Part shown: positions 35,205 to 45,829 of the stretch, in pieces | Position numbering within the stretch: the stretch's first letter is position 1 | Layout of the letters: each line of letters opens with the position of its first letter | DNA from: Narthecium ossifragum | Lineage: Eukaryota; Streptophyta; Magnoliopsida; Dioscoreales; Nartheciaceae | Direction: 5' to 3' | Assembly (NCBI GenBank): GCA_963920575.1 | Contig: OY986967.1 | Coordinates: forward strand, 19,634,094 to 19,698,093 | DNA: 64,000 bases | The notes under the pieces: generated by a model | Seen by the model: the letters and a program-made list of their open reading frames with translations, nothing else | Database searches by the model: none | What the model was told of the DNA's origin: nothing | Translations under genes and position numbers: made by a program

Positions 35205-35866
35205 CACACTCATCTTGTCATTGGAGGCCATTGAATCGGGGAAGAAAGCCGTCGCCGTCCCCACCCTCACCGTCTTCTCTTTTCTTTTCCAACGAAAGTG
35301 AAAATGATGATAAACTCGGCATGAAATAACATTATTTATAGTTGCAACCCTTTAACCTCGGAATTACAAATCATAACTAGAGTTAAACTCCAAATTCCCT
35401 ATTTTCCATACTTATGACGAAAACAGAGAGATCGATCGAACTCAAAACCGATCGATTGGCCATCGCAGCTTGACTGCGTCGGTTAACTGTAACATCATTA
35501 ATTGATTTTTTCAGCTTTTCAAATTTTTTAGCTTTCATTTATCTGACTTTGCTTCAAAACTGGCACCAATATATATGAAATCTCATAAAGTCTTCAACAT
35601 GAAAGTTGTATCTATTGAAGTATTCATTAATCTCCCAGAAGTTTAGGATTTTTAGAGTTTTTTTTTATGAATTGATATGATTTATTTCCAAATAGTCAAT
35701 GAAGCAATATTTTTGTTAAATTTAATGATTTTTGACCGAATTTCTTATATTTCTTCTCAAATCCTACTTAAACCTGAAATCAAACAATAAGATATCAAAT
35801 ACACCTACTCTTTGGCTAACAAAGGTAATTTAAGGGGTTTAATTATGCATAATTCATGACTCATCA
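35205..35866 (-). repeat. 5' LTR remnant of the A2 element
   Basis: Matches 27121-27765 by eye and ends with the reverse complement of TGATGAGTCATGAATT. The other half of the LTR is missing; 35069-35204 does not match it and is unassigned. Confidence 0.8.
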
Positions 35867-35895
35867 TGAATATTTTATTTTAAAATATAATTTTG

Positions 35896-36325
35896 TGCAT
35901 GTGCCTTGTAGACATGTGTATATAATGATTTCTATTAAGCCCACGTTGATTTGAGGATATGAAGGGGGATAACCCCCTTATCTCCTCTTTTATCACCAAA
36001 CATAATGGGAATAGCAAAATAGGGATAAGGGGGGTTAAGGTGGGCCATCCCAAAAAATGGAAATCACTTATGTTATCTCATTTAACTCCACCCCAATTTG
36101 TATCGCCATTTCTATTTTTTGTTAAAAAAAAACATTTTGGCATATCCCTACTCGTTATCCCAACTTCTCTAATCCCTAAATCTATTAACCTAGAATAACA
36201 TATCCCCTTACCAAAAAGGGTTAACATGGGGTCCGACGGTTTTGGTGAGAGATTTTTGGGACACCAATATAGTCCACAAATGAGAAGGCCCATGTGCATT
36301 ACACATGTCTACAAGACATGTATAC
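35896..36325. mobile_element. Probable MITE with CTTGTAGACATGTGTA inverted ends
   Basis: The left end has CTTGTAGACATGTGTA followed by AAGCCC; the right end has the inverse, GGCCCATGTGCATTACACATGTCTACAAG. The interior is short on features (GGGGGATAACCCCC near 35964). No coding sequence and no clear target duplication. Confidence 0.5.
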
Positions 36326-36336
36326 ATCACTACTCT

Positions 36337-36585
36337 TCTGTTTGGTTGCTTGCATCAACTGGTGCATTCTGGATCGGCTGATGGTGCACCAGCCAACCAA
36401 ATCTAGCTATCAACTGATGATGCATCATGTGAAACAGACATTTTGATGGTTTCACACGATGCAACATCAAGAGCCTTTTTTTGCATTTGTTGATGCTGCA
36501 TTGGTTGATGCATCTGATCAACCAAACACTGATTTGAACCTACTGATGCAGAATGCATCAGTTAATGCAAGCAACCAAACTGCCC
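36337..36585. mobile_element. MITE with GTTTGGTTGCTTGCAT inverted ends
   Basis: Imperfect inverted repeats of about 40 bp (GTTTGGTTGCTTGCATCAACTG against its inverse with one base different). The centre has TGTGAAACAGACATTTTGATGG, much like the centre of the MITE at 25367-26129 (ATGAAACAACCATTTTGACTG), so the two are relatives. Confidence 0.6.
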
Positions 36586-36868
36586 ATAATTTTATGCACA
36601 ATACATAAGATGGGCTAGAAGACTCTGATACCACATGCTTGAAGACCTCAAACTTAGTAGTGTTTCAAGTGAGGTATTCAACTTTTTATGGAGAATTATA
36701 GGTTGATAGAAAGGCCCTCTCGTTTCCTATGCTCTTTAACCTCCTTGGAAGTTGAGCTCTTACGCTCTCTGCCTTAGAAGTGTCACCCTCATCTCCTACG
36801 TTTCCTTTGTAATACACTCAATCCAAAAGCTTAAGTCAGTGGGCGAGGGGGAATAATTAACAAATTTA

Positions 36869-37256
36869 GGTCTGTTTTGGTTCACTGAATAAGGGAACGG
36901 ATAGTATATTATTATACGTTGCCATTGTAATACGGTGTTTGATGCAACAATAAATAGTATAATATTTTAAAATGGATAATTTACCACACTATATGCTGTA
37001 TAACTTTATACCACCTATAAGTCAGTATAATATTATACAGAGCCCATCCTATTACTTGGTGTTGATAAAATACCATAATTGTTCTTATTTTCTCATACTT
37101 ACCCACATTTTTAACAGAAGACATTTTTGTCTATTCATAATTTATTATACTATACATCATTTACCTATACTATTGTCAACCATCATATAGTATTGAAAAT
37201 TATTCTTAAATTATCCATTGTGCATCCATATCCTGTACAGCGAACCAAACAACCCC
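36869..37256. mobile_element. Tourist/PIF-like MITE, TTA flanks
   Basis: 388 bp, TTA on both sides (36866-36868 and 37257-37259). Ends GGTCTGTTTTGGTTCACTG and, inverted, GGGGTTGTTTGGTTCGCTG. The interior is AT-rich with repeated TATAATATTATA words. No coding sequence. Confidence 0.8.
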
Positions 37257-37259
37257 TTA

Positions 37260-37900
37260 TAATCTAACACAAGCCACTACTCTCTGCCGGCCTTCATCCC
37301 ATTCAAAGTCGGGGTCTTTGTTAAGCTCCTTGAAGAGTTCATAATATTCTTTATAGTATCTTATTCTATTTTGTGGCTAATCTGAAAACAACTTCAAGTA
37401 AGTTTTGATGAAAAAGAAAACCATATAGATCTACGACATTCAACATGCAGATCTAAAACTTTATGCGATTAAAGTATATACCTGACATCGCTTTTAATTC
37501 TTATTACGAAAGCCGTGCTCTACAACTCCCGCTCCTTGCTCCGTCGGATCTCCATGATTTGGGATTCTCAGTTTCCACTCCCTGGCTACTCCTTATGTGT
37601 AGATGGGGAACCTTTTTTTTTCGTTCGTGCTTAGCCGAGAGAAGACCAAGTCCCTATTCATACTAACATATAGATAATCCTAACCCATCAAGGAATATCT
37701 ACTGTTAAGATATGGGTAGACACATCAATTCAAATTAGAATTTGAATTGAAGTTGAACTCTTAAACCTTAAACCTTATGAACCACTTAAACTTGGTTTGT
37801 TGTGAATGTGGTCCACCTTATGTTAACAGATTGGATCAAGCCCAACATTTTCCTACTTGGATCACGAAGCACACAAAATTCAAGCATCGAGTTTAGCCTT
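37260..37900. other. Unassigned sequence beside the copia fragment
   Basis: No gene seen. A GACTCTGATACCACATGC at about 36616-36633 is the inverse of a methionine-tRNA primer site and could be the edge of a minus-strand LTR reaching into this stretch, but I cannot find its other end. Confidence 0.3.
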
Positions 37901-37906
37901 ATGTCT

Positions 37907-39060
37907 CTATGTAATCAATGGCTTCCTTGAAACATGAGAGAAGGAATAGATGGTCTCTATGTAATCAATGCCTTCCTTTTGAGTAAAACCCTTTGCTACA
38001 AGTCTAGCCTTATGTCTCCCAATGTTACCGTTAGAGTCAGTTTTTTTCTTATAGACCCATTTACACCCAATGGGTTTGACTCCTTCTGGTAACAAAGTGA
38101 GCTCCCAGACATTGTTCTTTTGGATCAAGTTTAGCTCTTCCTTCATGACATCGATACACTTTGAATAATTTCTTCCTTCTATGGTTTGTGAAAACGTAAT
38201 GGGATCTTCTAACTCATTTCCTTCATGTAAATACGAATGTTATTCACTTGAGGATATAGCTGGTCTTCTTACTCGAGCTGACCTCCTCAACCTAATTGGA
38301 CTGTTATATGGAATTGGAGGTTCAGTGACATCCGTATTTAATTGAGTTTGATTAAATTGATCATTGTCTTGATGGCCAGCTGGCAAATCTATATTTTTAT
38401 TTTCTTAATGATGTGCCATTTGATTTCCAGATTGTAACTCTGCGGTATTTGGTTATATCATTGGAAGTGGCAACACAAATACATGATCTTGTGCTCTGTT
38501 GGGTTCAAACAGTTCCTCAAAATTTAAATTTCTAGGTTCTATGCTCCCACTGAGCGAATCATCCTCAATAAATTTGGCAATGTTAGTTTCAGCAATTCTG
38601 GTTTGGAGTGAAGGACAATAAAATTTAAATACCTTGGATCTTTCCGAATATCTAATGAAATACGAACTTATTGTCCTTGAATCCAATTTTCTTTCTTGTG
38701 GATTATATAACCTAGCCTCTGCATGACATCCCCAAGTATGAAAATGATTCAAACTTGGTTTCCTTCATGTCCACATTTCAAACGGTGTTTGAGGGACAAA
38801 CTTTGAAGGTACTCAATTAAGGATGTATATAGCAGTCTTTAAGGCCTCACCCCACAAGGATAAAGGAAGATTGGTGTTGCTTATCATACTCCTAATCATA
38901 TCTATAAGAGTCTGATTCCTTCTTTCAGCAACGCCATTCTGACTTGGCATGCATGGCATGGAGTATTGTGTAACAATATGACATTCCTCTAGGAATCTAC
39001 TAAATGGACCAGAGACTCGACTAGCTTTAGTGTGCCTACCAAAATACTCACCTTTAGATT
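37907..39060 (-). pseudogene. Ty1/copia pol fragment (integrase end to RT start)
   Basis: On the minus strand, from right to left: integrase C-terminal part (KGEYFGRHTK, SQNGVAERRNQTL at about 38920-38960), a stretch with a stop near 38818, the linker (NHFHTWGCHAEARLYNPQERKLDSR, 38670-38750), then the RT start (NNVWELTLLPEGVKPIGCKWVYKKK, HKARLVAKGFTQKEGIDY, 37950-38115). The rest of RT, RNase H, gag and protease are missing. At the truncation point a phrase (TCTCTATGTAATCAATG) appears twice about 50 bp apart. Confidence 0.88.
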
Positions 39061-39593
39061 ATGCCAAAAACATTTAATCAATAATGTTATTCATTCATTC
39101 CACACGTTTTTCCTAAGTCATAATTTAATCATGCCAAGAGGCCCCAAATATTTTAGGTCCTTAAAATAATTGGGTGAGGGACCAAGTTGCGATATTATAA
39201 ACCCCTCCTTTGGGCCTGAGTTTACAACTATTATTAGGTCTTACTCAACTTCACGAAATATTTTCATCTATAGGATCTAGTGCCATTCTTGGCTTCTCAA
39301 GCTAAGGAGTTGATAAGTCACTAAATGTTCATTCTCGGCTTCTCATGCTAAGGAGTTGATAGTTGATTGCTTGTATTTGGTATGTGCAAATTAAGATGGA
39401 AAATCACAGGAATGATATTGAAGTTACTAATATACCCTTGCTATATTATCTCATTAATATGACGTATTTTGTGATCTTCAATTTTGGATTTTTAGTAGAA
39501 AATATTACATTATTTACTTTTTTTAAGGAATTAAAGAGAAAATATGCAGCAAACTCACACCTTTTTTTAAGCTTGATCAACACAACTGTCATT
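39061..39593. other. Intergenic sequence before the LINE
   Basis: AT-rich, no gene. A short repeat of about 48 bp offset is visible (TTCTTGGCTTCTCAAGCTAA at about 39288 and TTCTCGGCTTCTCATGCTAA at about 39336). Confidence 0.5.
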
Positions 39594-39609
39594 CAAGTTG
39601 CTTAATGCA
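39594..39609 (+). repeat. Left 16-bp target-site duplication of the LINE
   Basis: CAAGTTGCTTAATGCA, identical to 55787-55802. Confidence 0.95.
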
Positions 39610-40001
39610 GAAATTTTTGTCGATATTGGTATCACCATCTAACATTATTCTACTAGGATGGAGGAAGCGTCGCCTGGCACTGGTCCTGGGGGTGATAAGC
39701 ATTCATGGGCAAAGGTTGTCGGTCCTCAAGAACATGCTACGTCAATGGTGGGGGTTGTTGAGGGGAGGGCGCTGGAGCGTATCCACTCAGGGAAGGTGAC
39801 TATTCCGGCGGATGTGGTTGCTCGTTGTCAGAAGAAGTGGGAACATACATTGTTCGGGAGGTTCTTTGTGGGTCCGGTTGGCTTGGAATTTCTTCGGCGG
39901 TGGCTTGCTTTCATGTGGAAGACGTCGGAGTCGTTCTTGGTGACTGATCATGCTCATGGGATCTTTGTCTTCAAGTTCGGAAATGAGGCCGATATGATGC
40001 A

Positions 40002-43000
40002 TGTCACGCCCCGACCCAGAAAACCCATCTAGATCGAGACCTTTCTAGCAACTACCAGTTGCTATCACCCTTAAAGGCACTGACGTAGTGACTTTAAGAT
40101 AATGAGGTCCAACCTCCTAGTCACTCTGGTCAACCGTCCCGCGGTCCTGAAGATGTCTCTGCTGAATCTCGAATGCAGTCTTCGATCTCTGCCATCACAT
40201 ATCTGCTTCAAGCTCAGCTGGATCAACTAATCTGTCTGATGATGACACAGACCGTATCTCGTACTGAAAGCTATCTTCGGGATGTTACAATCCCGAATCT
40301 TTATCTGATTGTAGCTGGTGCGAAGTCTGAACTACGAGAAGGTCGACAAATCTCTGAGCTGACGAGTATCTCGGTGATGCACTGCAACGGGCACGTACTC
40401 CTCCCAGCTGCCTGCTACATCGATGACACATGCCCTAATCCTCAACTAACCAACCCCCGGTCCTAGGGCTAGATCCGGACTACCCGAGAACCCCGGATCG
40501 GCGATCGAATCCATCGCCTACCACCTATCCTTAATGCTTCTAATGCAATCAAGATGCATGTGATGAGAATGCATAATGTTATATTTTTATCCCTTAATAC
40601 TTAGTCTCCTATGTTTATTTAGTTCCTAAATACACTCATTATTCTTATATTTTGATTTAGGATGCAATTGAAGTCCTTAAGTCGAAAAGAAGCTAAAAAG
40701 AGTGCATGGATCAACTTTAAAGATTTATCTGTACCTGCTCATGAAGAACCAGATGATGTTCCATATATGGTTGGAAAGCTCTTGAAGTCTAGATTCTGGA
40801 GAATTTTACGGTTCGTGATTCCGAGTTTCCTAGAGGAAGTTACGGCAATTTTAGTACCGATGGCGCAGTCTGGATGGCAGAACAGTAATATGCTGGAAAG
40901 TTGAAGCGATCCGCCGATCGATCGGACCTTGCAAAAACGTGACAGAACATGTAGTTTTTGGCTGAACATGGTCCGATCGATCGAACCATCCCTCCTACTG
41001 AGCCAGATCGATCCGACTCCTAGAGTTGGATCTATCGGACTCAAAAATAGCCAGAGAAGGTGGATTTTTATGCATCCGATCGATCCAGCACTTAAAGTTC
41101 GATCGATCGGACTCGAGCGGAACTAGAAATTGAAGATTTTTACGCAACCGATCGATCCAGCACCCCGAGAAGGATCGATCGGACTTTCCCAGTAAAGAAA
41201 ATCAACGATTGTGATCTAATCCGAGGTTGGATACACTTGAGGCTATAAATAGGACTCTTTCTAGGGTTTGAAGGGGGATTCTTGGACACTTTTGGCTGCT
41301 CTTTCTCCTCCTTTATATTTTTTCTAAGTTTTATTTTCTTTATTAGAATCTTTTGAGGATTGTTCTCGATGGCCCTGCGTGGCTAAATCTTCATCTTTGG
41401 TCGAGGAAACTGAAACCTCGGAATCAATGAAACTGTGAGATCTAATTTATTTTTATTGTTCAGTTTATAGATGAGTATTGAATATTCTTCTGTGTTTATC
41501 CTCATGATTGTCTTGTTTAATTGCTAGGAGTGCTACTAGTTTATTATTCATGGTGATCTACTGCTAGGTTGGATATCAAATCCGGAATTGTTTGATCCCT
41601 CTAATCTGCGAAGCAACTAGGATCTAATAATTTACTGCTGATCAGATCTTGTTATATCTTAGGAAGAATATTCAACTAGATTAAATGCAACCGCTTGTGC
41701 TTGTGTTGTTTAGCTTCATCGATCTCCCTATTCTTAACGCTGCTACTAGATTAAATCTACAGCGCTTGTCTTAGGTTGTCTAGTAGTTAGGGTTGATTAG
41801 ATCGCTTGTTTCTAATTAACTATGATCGAGGAGAGATTCGAATTTAATTTGGACGGTGAATATTCATGGTATGAATTGATTGATACTTGCATCTATGATC
41901 AGTTGTGGATTCCGATGGTGGATGTTGACTCAGACCAAGGTTTGTTCTCTTGATTCAATTTGTTTCTTCATTTTAGATTATTTCTTTACTGTTTTCCTCA
42001 CATTTAAAACCCCCCTATCTTTGTTCACTTAGCACAAAACTAGGCTAAACACTCTTCGTGGGATCGACTCGTACTCGCACTACTACATTTATTTTAACGA
42101 GTATTGGATTTATTTTTGAGTGCCTGCAACAGCACATCAAATGCAATGCTCAGGCACAGAAATACAGAACTATAAGCATGCAATAGTATGACATCACAAC
42201 ATACAGGGCTAGGCATAGCCTACAGCTTGCCAAGGGGAAAACATAACAATGGGTCTAAAGCAGTTACAGATCTATCTACCACAACAACGGCAACACAGGC
42301 CTTAAACGAACATTTCAATTCAAATTTTGGCATTACGACGGCATCCACAGCCATCAACCGTAATTTCTACAATGGGGTACAACCCCGGCCAAACAATTAC
42401 AACAATCAACCACAACCACAATATACATCAACTAGGGCATACCTTCAGCCCATCTAATTATCTAAACATCCCAAGGGGCATGACTCCCTTGGTTCAACCA
42501 CAAGTCTCACCTAGGGTTTAGATACATCAATGTATGCAATACATGTATAAATACTGCTAAGAATGTCAATACATGATAGTAGATGAATCAGACAAACTAT
42601 AATTGATTAATCATGCTTTAATTATATATATTCGACAAGATTAGGGTATAACCTAGGTTTCACTATGTCCGTCCGATTAATGTGAAACTTAGCATACATG
42701 CTCATTAGTGGTTCTCAATACGCATACCCAAAATCCAATTCAAACGGATGAACGAAAATAGATAAAAACCACGTATTTCGGTCTTCGGCCAAAGGTGATG
42801 AAATCTCATCGAATTGACGTCAAACTTGAAATCAAACTTGATCATGAACTCAATTGCATGCAAGGAATGTCATGTCCAAGAATTGGATCTAATTGATGGC
42901 TAAGCTCAAATTAATTAATTGACTAATTTCTTAATTCCTGTTTCGCAGCAGTTTTGAAAAATATTCGTCAAAACTCGTATATAAATCCAAAAAACATGAA

Positions 43001-45473
43001 ACCAGCGGCAATCGAAAGAGAACTCGATGATCTACAACTTTTATCTTAAAAGTTTCACGAGATCATGCTCACACAACTCACAAACCGAGCTTGATCGTGA
43101 CTGTTCATTGAAGAACAGAGATACGATAAAATCCGGGAATAAATGCTTAGAAAACCCAATTAAATCACAATCAAAACCTACGAACATCTACCAGATGAAG
43201 AACATGCATCAAGAGACTAATTTGTGTATAGAAAATCAACTAATCCACAAACAAACCCTAGATCTAGCATATCCTAAAGATCAAGGTAGAAACCCTACCT
43301 TCACACGCTAATCCACCTTGATCCGCCGTCCTTTGTCGATGTTGCCGTCTCCAGCTCACCGGAGAGCCGTCGGAGTCGCTGGGAATCCAAGGGGCACCCC
43401 CTTACCCACAGCCGTCGCCGAAGAAGAAGGAAGCCAAGGGAAGAAGAGCCGTCGCGGGAAGGGAAGGAGTAGACCCTCGGCGTCGCCGCCACCTCCAGAT
43501 CGTCGGGAGTCCGTCGTTCACGCACGACGGGAAGCACGACGAGAAGAGAAGGGAAGAAGAGGGAAGGCGAGGCCGCATGGTTTTGGGGAAAAGGAGAGGA
43601 CGAGGAGAGCTTGGGAGGAACATGGTCGGCGGTGATGGCGAAGGAGCTCCGGAGGGGGGGGAGGGCCGGCAAGGTCGCGAGCGGAGGGGAAGAAAGGAGA
43701 AACAAAACAAGAGGGAGGTCGGGCACGGGGAGAATGGAAAAGAGAGAGAGGGAGAGAGAGAGAAAATGGGTTTTGCCATTTAATGGCTAAACCGACCTAG
43801 TCTAGCTAGTTTAATAGGACCGAGTCTGACTAAACCCCAAATTACGATATCTCTTCGCAATCTCGCCCGGATCTGTCAATCCCTAACACTCCTACTGAAT
43901 CTATTCAATCACGTACATCAATCAAGGTTGTGTGTGCACTACGCGGGTGTGAAATCGACCACCAAGGCGCAATTTACCAAATTGCCCTTGGGGCCCAAAA
44001 ACAGCGATGCAATCAACCGATCGCAAAGAAAGGCCAACCGGGCCAACCCAACCAAGCCAGACCCTCGACCTAACGCGGTCGGACCGGGTCGGAGGAACGG
44101 GTCCTCACAACCTATCACCCTTAAAAGAATTTCGTCCTGAAATTCGATAAGAGTAGGGTCGGAAACAATAAAGCAAAAACCAGCACACCTGCACAAGACA
44201 ATCAAGGTTAGCAAGCTCGCAACCCGAGCAACCACACAAGGCACCGGGCATTAACACCCGCAATGGCCACACAAGACCAAGAAACACCTCAGGGTGAGAA
44301 CCACTTGGGACAACTGCACATGCGCCTCCAGCGCTCCCAAGTTACCCCTACAACACCCTTGCACCTCTAAGGGCTGACTCAGACAGAACCGTCCTGTCTC
44401 TCGTGACTGGTCTCTCCTGCCAATCATCTGAACTGACTGTCCTCTTGTGCAATGTATCTGGCCCAAGAATGAATCATTGCGTCTGATGACGCCTGACGAA
44501 GTTGAATGACGTCTCCTCAGCAACTCTGTTGCCAAAGCTGATTGGATCTTTGCGTTGTATCGTCTGAAATGACACTTTGTCACCAACTGTGTCTGCAACG
44601 GTCGTTGTCTCTAAGCTATCAGAAATCTTTAAATCTGGTCTGCGTCAACTCTCTAAATAGAAAATTGGATGACGGTATGTGGATCTGTGAACGAAATTTT
44701 TGCAAGGTCTGCCTAACATGTAGAAAGACGGCATAAGAAGTAGTACTCTGCCTCAAACGGTGCAACGCCGGTGCTGAGTTGCCAACTGCTTTAGTAGGCG
44801 AACCCCACCCTGGGGTATGATCTTGTCGCCTAACATCCGCATAATGGCATGTGCTCCAAGCACTTCACAAGAGATCCGAATGGTCTCCTCTGACCGTCTG
44901 TCAATCTGTGCCGCGAGATGTTGTGCTATAATATGTACTCCTCACTATCACAGAGATAAAGTCCGTCGTACCATGATGTCCACTCTGACACTAGAAAGTA
45001 CTGCAACGAGGCTACTATCTATCGATACACTGCCTCCACCTTCTAACAGGTGAGGTAAGGAGGAAAGAACTCTGCATCTTGTGCTACCTAAACTGGCGAC
45101 GAAGCTCAGGTTACTTCCTCATGCCTCTGGGATAAACAACATCAAGGAAAGAGCGAGCATCCCATATGATGTCCTCGTGAAACTCTAAAACTGCTACTTG
45201 GCCTCTGAAGCGCAATCACTATCTACTAATGCCGTCGGGAAAAATCTGTAGGCTCAATGTTGTCGTCGCTCCACGTCGTCATGACTCTGACGCAAACTAT
45301 CGGGGTAGAGCTGCCTGATGATGTCTGGAATGATCAGTGATGTCTTGACAACCTTTGTTGAGTAATTGGAAGAACCGCGCGAACTATCGTACTATGCCTC
45401 GAATGGTAGGTCAGTCTGAACTGACGACTACTGGAGTAGACCGACTCCAGCAAAGGGACGTCCTTGGTCCTTG
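40002..45473 (-). mobile_element. 5'-truncated Tekay-type insertion: 3' LTR plus 1.4 kb of internal sequence
   Basis: The LTR, 40002-44109, starts TGTCACGCCCCGACCC and ends CCTCACA. Directly after is the reverse complement of the element 3' tail (CCTATCACCCTTAAAAG ... TCGTCCTGAAATTCG, as before the LTR at 14411). Internal sequence continues to 45473 and then stops without a 5' LTR. Instead of a 5-bp duplication, 35 bp of LINE ORF1 (39967-40001) are repeated at 45474-45508. Near the left end, 40045-40390 looks like another piece of internal tail inside the LTR, so the copy is a mosaic. The LTR contains a nested Athila LTR. Confidence 0.75.
40561..42139 (+). mobile_element. Solo Athila-like LTR (A1-related) nested in the Tekay LTR
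   Basis: Starts TGATGAGAATGCATAATG and ends CAACAGCACATCA. It contains the conserved block of the A1 LTRs (GTTGGAAAGCTCTTGAAGTC at about 40769, GAATTTTACGGTTCGTGATT at about 40801), then GATCGATC words (40916, 40975, 41006), and the CGTGGGATCGACTCG phrase near the 3' end. The target duplication is not clean: ATGCA occurs on both sides but two bases off on the left. Confidence 0.85.
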
Positions 45474-45829
45474 GTCTTCAAGTTCGGAAATGAGGCCGAT
45501 ATGATGCATGTGTTGACTGCACGTCCTTTGTCTGTTGACGGGAAGACCTTGGCATTGATTAGGTGGCGGCCTTGCATCCGGCCCAAACCGTCTGATTTTT
45601 CCAAGGCCATGGTGTGGGTGCGGATGCCTGAACTTCTGTAGGACCTCACGGAAAGGGAACCTCTATTGATGATTGCGGCAACTATTGGTAGGCCTGTTGC
45701 GGTGGATGTGTCCACTAAATTTTTAGACCACAGTCGATATGCGTGTGTATTTGTGGAAGTGGATCTGAATGTGCCGGCTAAGAAGGACACGGAGGTGGAC
45801 TTTGTTACCCCTGCCTGTGAAAATGGATT

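Larger units (their letters stand above)
26385..35866 (-). mobile_element. Athila-like element (subfamily A2) on minus strand, coding region deleted
   Basis: A 3' LTR at 26385-27765 with an adjoining polypurine tract, a non-coding 3' internal region, and a 5' LTR remnant at 35205-35866. Flanks CGAAT (26380-26384) and TGAAT (35867-35871) agree in four of five bases, consistent with a target duplication. A perfect TGAAT also occurs at 26329-26333, but homology with the LTR ending at 613 favours 26385 as the true end. No gag or pol is present; the missing part presumably went with the 3' half of the 5' LTR and the primer site. The solo LTR at 29385-35063 sits inside. Confidence 0.75.

Noticed and set aside
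36615..37700. A copia LTR starting beside the primer-site-like GACTCTGATACCACATG
   Set aside because: The site is on the wrong side for the neighbouring copia pol fragment and no second LTR end could be found.
43301..43783. Long overlapping open frames on both strands
   Set aside because: They run through a GC- and purine-rich part of a Tekay LTR, give low-complexity Ser/Pro or Arg/Gly products and match no family.
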